From contig CM065393.1 of the NCBI GenBank assembly GCA_033060915.1, forward strand, positions 5,629,001-5,693,000: DNA of 64,000 nt, read 5' to 3'. Within the stretch, counting starts at the first letter, position 1. Each line of letters starts with the position of its first letter. The notes under the pieces were generated by a model that saw only the letters and a list, made by a program, of their open reading frames with translations, searched no databases and was not told the DNA's origin. The stretch is from Euryodendron excelsum. Lineage: Eukaryota > Streptophyta > Magnoliopsida > Ericales > Pentaphylacaceae. The position numbers and the translations under genes are program-made. Shown in pieces: positions 63,802 to 64,000 of this stretch.

Positions 63802-64000
63802 CACTGGAGGTCTTCAAGGTCCTCGATCTCTTGGACTTCCCAATCTTAGATTTCCTAATCTTCGATTAGATTGTACTCGACCCTATCCACTAGTTTCTGT
63901 AGATTCTGATGGTTTTTGTCTTAAAGTTTCACCTATTGCCTCAAATCTTCCCTTTTAAATTACTCTCTTCTTCTTGTTAATTATTTCACATCCTGTTCCA

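Larger units (their letters stand above)
57548..64000. other. Intergenic region upstream of PEP
   Basis: The first 200 bp are the PEP promoter and leader. After that come a compound MITE (57781-58183), unassigned AT-rich DNA, a 300-bp-period duplication (60228-60765), gypsy-LTR-like sequence (about 60800-61750), an 81-bp duplication, two poly-purine/pyrimidine MITE-like segments (about 62030-62500), a tRNA-like SINE candidate and a hAT-like end (about 63225). No gene recognised. Confidence 0.65.

Overview
The window is nuclear DNA of a flowering plant. It carries three split genes whose products match plant families, long AT-rich introns with GT-AG borders, and many plant transposon remnants (hAT-type MITEs, a solo copia LTR, an Au-type SINE, gypsy LTR pieces). 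The first coding exons of two genes (DNA ligase 4 and the PEPPER-like gene) are visibly GC-rich against AT-rich surroundings. That weakly suggests a monocot or early-diverging angiosperm; the species cannot be named from this sequence.

All three genes lie on the minus strand, so transcription runs from high to low coordinates. (1) 57547 to 42273: a complete six-exon gene for a triple-KH RNA-binding protein of the PEPPER type, 485 aa, with introns 1 and 2 of 5.4 and 6.7 kb. (2) 31379 to 25032: a complete three-exon gene for a MIF/D-dopachrome-tautomerase-like protein, 115 aa. (3) 21394 to 2173 and beyond the window edge: the first seven exons of DNA ligase 4, ending just after the adenylation motif, with one 10.3-kb intron. 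Exon joins were set by hand from splice sites, reading phase and family similarity. In all three genes the phases add up without a stop.

Layout: 1-2172, start of LIG4 intron 7 with an LTR fragment and a 990-bp hAT-like element; 2173-21394, LIG4 exons and repeat-filled introns; 21395-25031, intergenic DNA with three MITE-like elements and a 100-bp poly-C tract; 25032-31379, MDL gene with gypsy-LTR-like sequence in intron 1; 31380-42272, repeat-rich intergenic DNA with a GC-rich island at 35.6-35.9 kb; 42273-57547, PEPPER-like gene; 57548-64000, promoter then repeats.

The three genes have unrelated roles (flower and pistil RNA regulation, a small tautomerase, end-joining repair), and nothing suggests they work together. 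I found no novel gene system. The better-than-ordinary signals are several MITE families in the introns with clean target-site duplications, two cases where an unfilled paralogous copy shows the pre-insertion site, and a hAT-type element with a non-transposon-like interior.
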